From NCBI GenBank assembly GCA_964625225.1, contig CAZVAR010000019.1, positions 1 through 35,733 on the forward strand: a stretch of DNA of 35,733 nucleotides. Reading direction: 5' to 3'. The DNA comes from CAZVAR01 sp964625225 (lineage in GTDB: Bacteria > Pseudomonadota > Alphaproteobacteria > JAJUGE01). The notes under the pieces were generated by a model that worked only from the letters and a program-made list of their open reading frames with translations, was not told the DNA's origin and ran no database searches. Position numbers and translations under genes: made by a program. Shown here piece after piece: positions 33,251-35,733 of the stretch (the stretch's first letter is position 1; every line of letters starts with the position of its first letter).

Positions 33251-34912
33251 ATGACGCAGGCCATTGACGGCCGTCTCGCTCTGGCGCTGGCAGTCAAACT
33301 CCGGAAGCTCTTCGAGACGGAAGAGAAGTTCCTGTCGTTCCCGGCCGGGATCGCCTTCACGGACAGCTATCTGGAGTTCATGAGGGATCCCTCGAGGACG
33401 GCCCTGAGCGCCCAGGAGCAGCTCAATTACAAGGCCGATTTCTCGCGCCTCGCCAACATCATCCCGAACGACGGGCCGATCTTCCTGCAGGAAGCGGACC
33501 GGTTCCTCTGGGACGAGCTTGAGGAGGTGCTGACCCAGTGCAGCTTCGCCGAAGTCACGCTCAGCGAGCAGGAGGAGGGCTTGCTGCGCGAAGCCATCGA
33601 TTTCCTGACGGACGAGAAGACGACCGAGGACGGCATGCAGGTCCCGGTCAACTCCGCTCCCGTGACAGCGTACTATCAGTACAAGACGCTCTATGACGAG
33701 GCGCAGCGGGCCTATCTGGACGAGAAGCTGAGCGCCGGCTTCGCCACCGGCCCGGCGGCGGAGCAGTGGCCCGGCCGGGAGGCGCTTCTGCTGGAGGAGA
33801 TCAAGCGGCGGGAACAGGACTGGATCAATCTCGGCTTCAAGAACCAAGTCGAGGACTATCAGGCGATCAAGAATAATCTCGAGTCCAGGAAATACCTGAA
33901 CCGCTACCGCCAGGCCTATCTGGACGAACTCGAAATCTCCGAGCTCGCCGATCTGAACGGCCTCGGGATCGGCTTCTACACGACCTTCTTCAGCCCGCTC
34001 GACGCCTTCGACCCGACCCTGCCCTGGACCAGCGTGACGCTGACCAAGGCGGAGATCGACGCGCTGCTCGCGGATGCCCCCGCCGAGCTCAAGACGCTCT
34101 TCGGGGCCGGCGAGCACGGCGCGCAGGTCGAGGAGGCCTCGTTCGAATACAGCAACGTCGTTCTGATCCGGCCCTGGCTGAAGCCGGAGTTCTTCGGGGC
34201 ACGCTTCTGGCGGCTGCCGTCCGAGACGATCGTCTCGGACGGGAACACCCCGCGGCAGGGCCGCCTTCCGGCCTACATCACCAGCATGATCGTGCTGCGC
34301 AAGCTGCGCATCACCCGACGGCGCGATGCCGCCGGACCGCCGGTCGTTGCACCGGCGCCGCCGGTGATCGTCCGGGACCATCGGCAAAGCCCGACAACCC
34401 CGGCGCGCGTCCGGGATCATCGGACGCGCCCGACGACCACCGTGCGCGTCCGGGATCACCGGACGGGCTCGACAACCGCCGTGCGCGTCCACGATCGCCG
34501 TGCCGCCGCGGCGGCGCTGGCGGCCAGCCCGGCGGTGCTCCGCGCCGCCACGGTCGCGCCGGCGCCCGAGCGGCCGTCCGCCTCCGTGCCGGCGAGCCCG
34601 GGCATGATCGCGTCGCCGACCAAGACATCGTTCCTTCGCGTGGCGATGCCGGTGCAAACCGGCGAAGCGCCGCCGGACGACGCAGCACTTCAGGTGGCAC
34701 TGCAGGGCCGGGCCCTCTACGGCGCGATCAAGCATGACGGGCTGACGATCAAGCGGCTTCCCGCGCAGGCGATCCTGCCGCCGCCGAGGTCGGCATCGGC
34801 CGACCCGCAGCTCGTCACCGAGGACATCGACCTGCAGGGCGTGCGCGTCCTGGCCTATGTCTGCAAGCGTGTCCCGAAATCGCCTGATCCCGACCCGGCG
34901 CTCCGGTGGTAG
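33251..34912 (+). CDS. Protein of unknown function, second of a paralogous pair
   Basis: A 553-residue product of the same unrecognised family as the preceding gene. Shared landmarks in order: AGIAFTDSYLEF (first copy PGIPFLPEDFLF); FSRLANIIP (LSKLFDLVP); LSEQEEGLLREAIDFLT (LSENEKEKLQRFRNLLT); REQDWINLGFKNQ (AEMAWVSQGYRNE); LIRPWLKPEFFGARFW (ICRPWFDPGFFTMRGW); SDG...GRLPAYITSMIVLRKLRI; and a C-terminal LAYVCKRVPKSPDPDP (IGFINNIVPRSPNPNP). It lacks the first copy's Gly/Ser stretches and instead carries a linker at about 358-460 with 13-residue Arg/Thr repeats followed by Ala/Pro-rich sequence. The ATG at 33251 follows GGGAGG at eight bases. There is no signal peptide. The two proteins probably act as partners or subunits (inference). 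Confidence 0.85.
   Translation: MTQAIDGRLALALAVKLRKLFETEEKFLSFPAGIAFTDSYLEFMRDPSRTALSAQEQLNYKADFSRLANIIPNDGPIFLQEADRFLWDELEEVLTQCSFAEVTLSEQEEGLLREAIDFLTDEKTTEDGMQVPVNSAPVTAYYQYKTLYDEAQRAYLDEKLSAGFATGPAAEQWPGREALLLEEIKRREQDWINLGFKNQVEDYQAIKNNLESRKYLNRYRQAYLDELEISELADLNGLGIGFYTTFFSPLDAFDPTLPWTSVTLTKAEIDALLADAPAELKTLFGAGEHGAQVEEASFEYSNVVLIRPWLKPEFFGARFWRLPSETIVSDGNTPRQGRLPAYITSMIVLRKLRITRRRDAAGPPVVAPAPPVIVRDHRQSPTTPARVRDHRTRPTTTVRVRDHRTGSTTAVRVHDRRAAAAALAASPAVLRAATVAPAPERPSASVPASPGMIASPTKTSFLRVAMPVQTGEAPPDDAALQVALQGRALYGAIKHDGLTIKRLPAQAILPPPRSASADPQLVTEDIDLQGVRVLAYVCKRVPKSPDPDPALRW
34370..34501 (+). repeat. 39-bp tandem repeats inside the second paralogue
   Basis: Three full units (34370-34408, 34409-34447, 34448-34486) and a partial fourth (34487-34501). 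Each encodes about VRDHR-xx-PTT-xx-R: VRDHRQSPTTPAR, VRDHRTRPTTTVR, VRDHRTGSTTAVR, then VHDRR. They keep the reading frame and form a basic, probably disordered linker. Copy number may vary between strains. Confidence 0.9.
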
Positions 34913-34914
34913 GG

Positions 34915-34948
34915 GCGGCCGGGCAGGCGGGCACGTGGCGCCGGCCGC
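34915..34948 (+). terminator. Hairpin after the second paralogue
   Basis: GCGGCCGG (34915-34922) and CCGGCCGC (34941-34948) pair perfectly across an 18-nt loop, three bases after the stop. The loop is long and there is no T-tract, so this is a weak terminator candidate. The remaining 250 or so bases up to the CRISPR array show no gene. Confidence 0.35.
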
Positions 34949-35206
34949 ATGGGCACGCCGAGACGGTGACCCGGGCGGCAGCGATGCTTACCCGGGCGGC
35001 GGCGGGGGCAGTCTGAAAGCGGAAGACGCAGGGCCGAAGGCGCGGCACATGAGGAGCGACGGAAACGGGGCTCCTCCATCTACGGCCGGGTCCGGCCCGC
35101 CTCGTCGGCAGGCCGCATCGGGAAGCGGCGGTCCAAGCCTATGGCCCGCACGGCAGCGCTTCGGTTCCGCCACCGGGATAGCGACCGCTTCCGGCCGTTC
35201 TCCGGC

Positions 35207-35733
35207 ATCTCGATCCCTTCTTCATCAGGTCTGCGGTTCTGACCCATCGAGATATCGACGGTTCTCGGCGTGGGGTCGTCTTGATCCCTTCTTCATCAGG
35301 TCTGCGGTTCTGACGAACAAGAATGAGAACGTGCGCGTGAATGACGCGTCTTGATCCCTTCTTCATCAGGTCTGCGGTTCTGACGAGAAACAATGACTAC
35401 CCTTTCGACGTATAGGTCTTGATCCCTTCTTCATCAGGTCTGCGGTTCTGACACATTATTGTAGAGGAGGATGGATTTTACAAAATCGTCTTGATCCCTT
35501 CTTCATCAGGTCTGCGGTTCTGACAGAAGGGCCGAGTGAACTTTGTGGGTGGCCCGAAGGTCTTGATCCCTTCTTCATCAGGTCTGCGGTTCTGACTAAT
35601 GAGAGAGGGTACAATGAACGTGTTTCTCACAGTCTTGATCCCTTCTTCATCAGGTCTGCGGTTCTGACTCAAGCCCGTCGATAGCAATCGCCATAAAGTG
35701 CGGTCTTGATCCCTTCTTCATCAGGTCTGCGGT
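35207..35733 (-). CRISPR. CRISPR array, 8 repeats and 7 spacers, continues past the window
   Basis: A 37-bp repeat begins GTCTTGATCCC and ends GGTTCTGAC on the plus strand. Repeats start at 35207, 35278, 35348, 35416, 35488, 35560, 35632 and 35703; the last is cut at 31 bases by the window edge. The seven spacers are 31-35 bases and all different. The repeats are identical except the leftmost, which differs at positions 1 and 5, as expected of the oldest, trailer-end repeat. Read on the minus strand the repeat ends GGATCAAGAC, similar to the GGATTGAAAC-like ends of many type I and III repeats. Both clues say transcription runs on the minus strand from a leader to the right of the window. No cas gene is visible, so the type is undetermined. 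Confidence 0.97.

Noticed and set aside
35139..35687. Short minus-strand frames with a repeated QNRRPDEEGIKT motif
   Set aside because: These are translations of the CRISPR repeat, not proteins.

Overview
The window is high-GC DNA with compact operons, ATGA/GTGA start-stop overlaps and strong GGAGG-type ribosome sites. Its gene content is dominated by tripartite (TRAP) carboxylate transporters and acyl-CoA or amide catabolism. This fits a heterotrophic alphaproteobacterium, probably Rhodospirillales-like. That is inferred from gene content and composition; no marker gene is present.

Layout. 1-664: no credible gene, but a 26-nt remnant of a serine tRNA 3' end (186-211), possibly an integration scar. 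665-4924: an orphan DctP binding protein diverging from a cyclase / amidase / SMP-30 trio. 5089-6261: a MOT1-type molybdate or sulfate permease. 6528-10277: a complete DctPQM TRAP system converging on a second SMP-30 lactonase-like gene. 10807-13678: an orphan TAXI binding protein and an MFS carrier. 14196-20141 (minus): an apparent operon of CaiB-type CoA-transferase, VOC/epimerase-like protein, crotonase and TRAP DctP-DctQ-DctM, diverging from a GntR/FCD regulator (20250-20909). 21072-22862: a GH15-type glucoamylase/trehalase-like hydrolase. 23290-29947: a TAXI binding protein, a fused TRAP permease and hydantoinase/oxoprolinase subunits A and B. 30563-34912: a peptidoglycan-binding/CHAP cell-wall hydrolase followed by two large proteins of unknown function. 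35207 to the end: a CRISPR array of eight repeats that runs off the window, with no cas gene visible.

How the genes work together. The first 30 kb is a scavenging region: five periplasmic binding proteins, two DctQM pairs and one fused permease feed small organic acids, amides or lactones to adjacent enzymes. The clearest unit is the CoA-transferase/VOC/crotonase/TRAP operon with its divergent GntR gene, which reads as import, CoA activation, rearrangement or epimerisation, and hydration or lyase chemistry on one regulated substrate.

The most novel part is 30563-34912. The two unknown proteins align to each other by eye from N- to C-terminus and so are tandem paralogues. Each carries its own low-complexity insertion (Gly/Ser-rich hairpin-like segments in the first; 13-residue Arg/Thr repeats in the second), and both follow a cell-wall hydrolase. 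I do not recognise the family. One short assembly gap (10 N) lies inside the second dctM gene.
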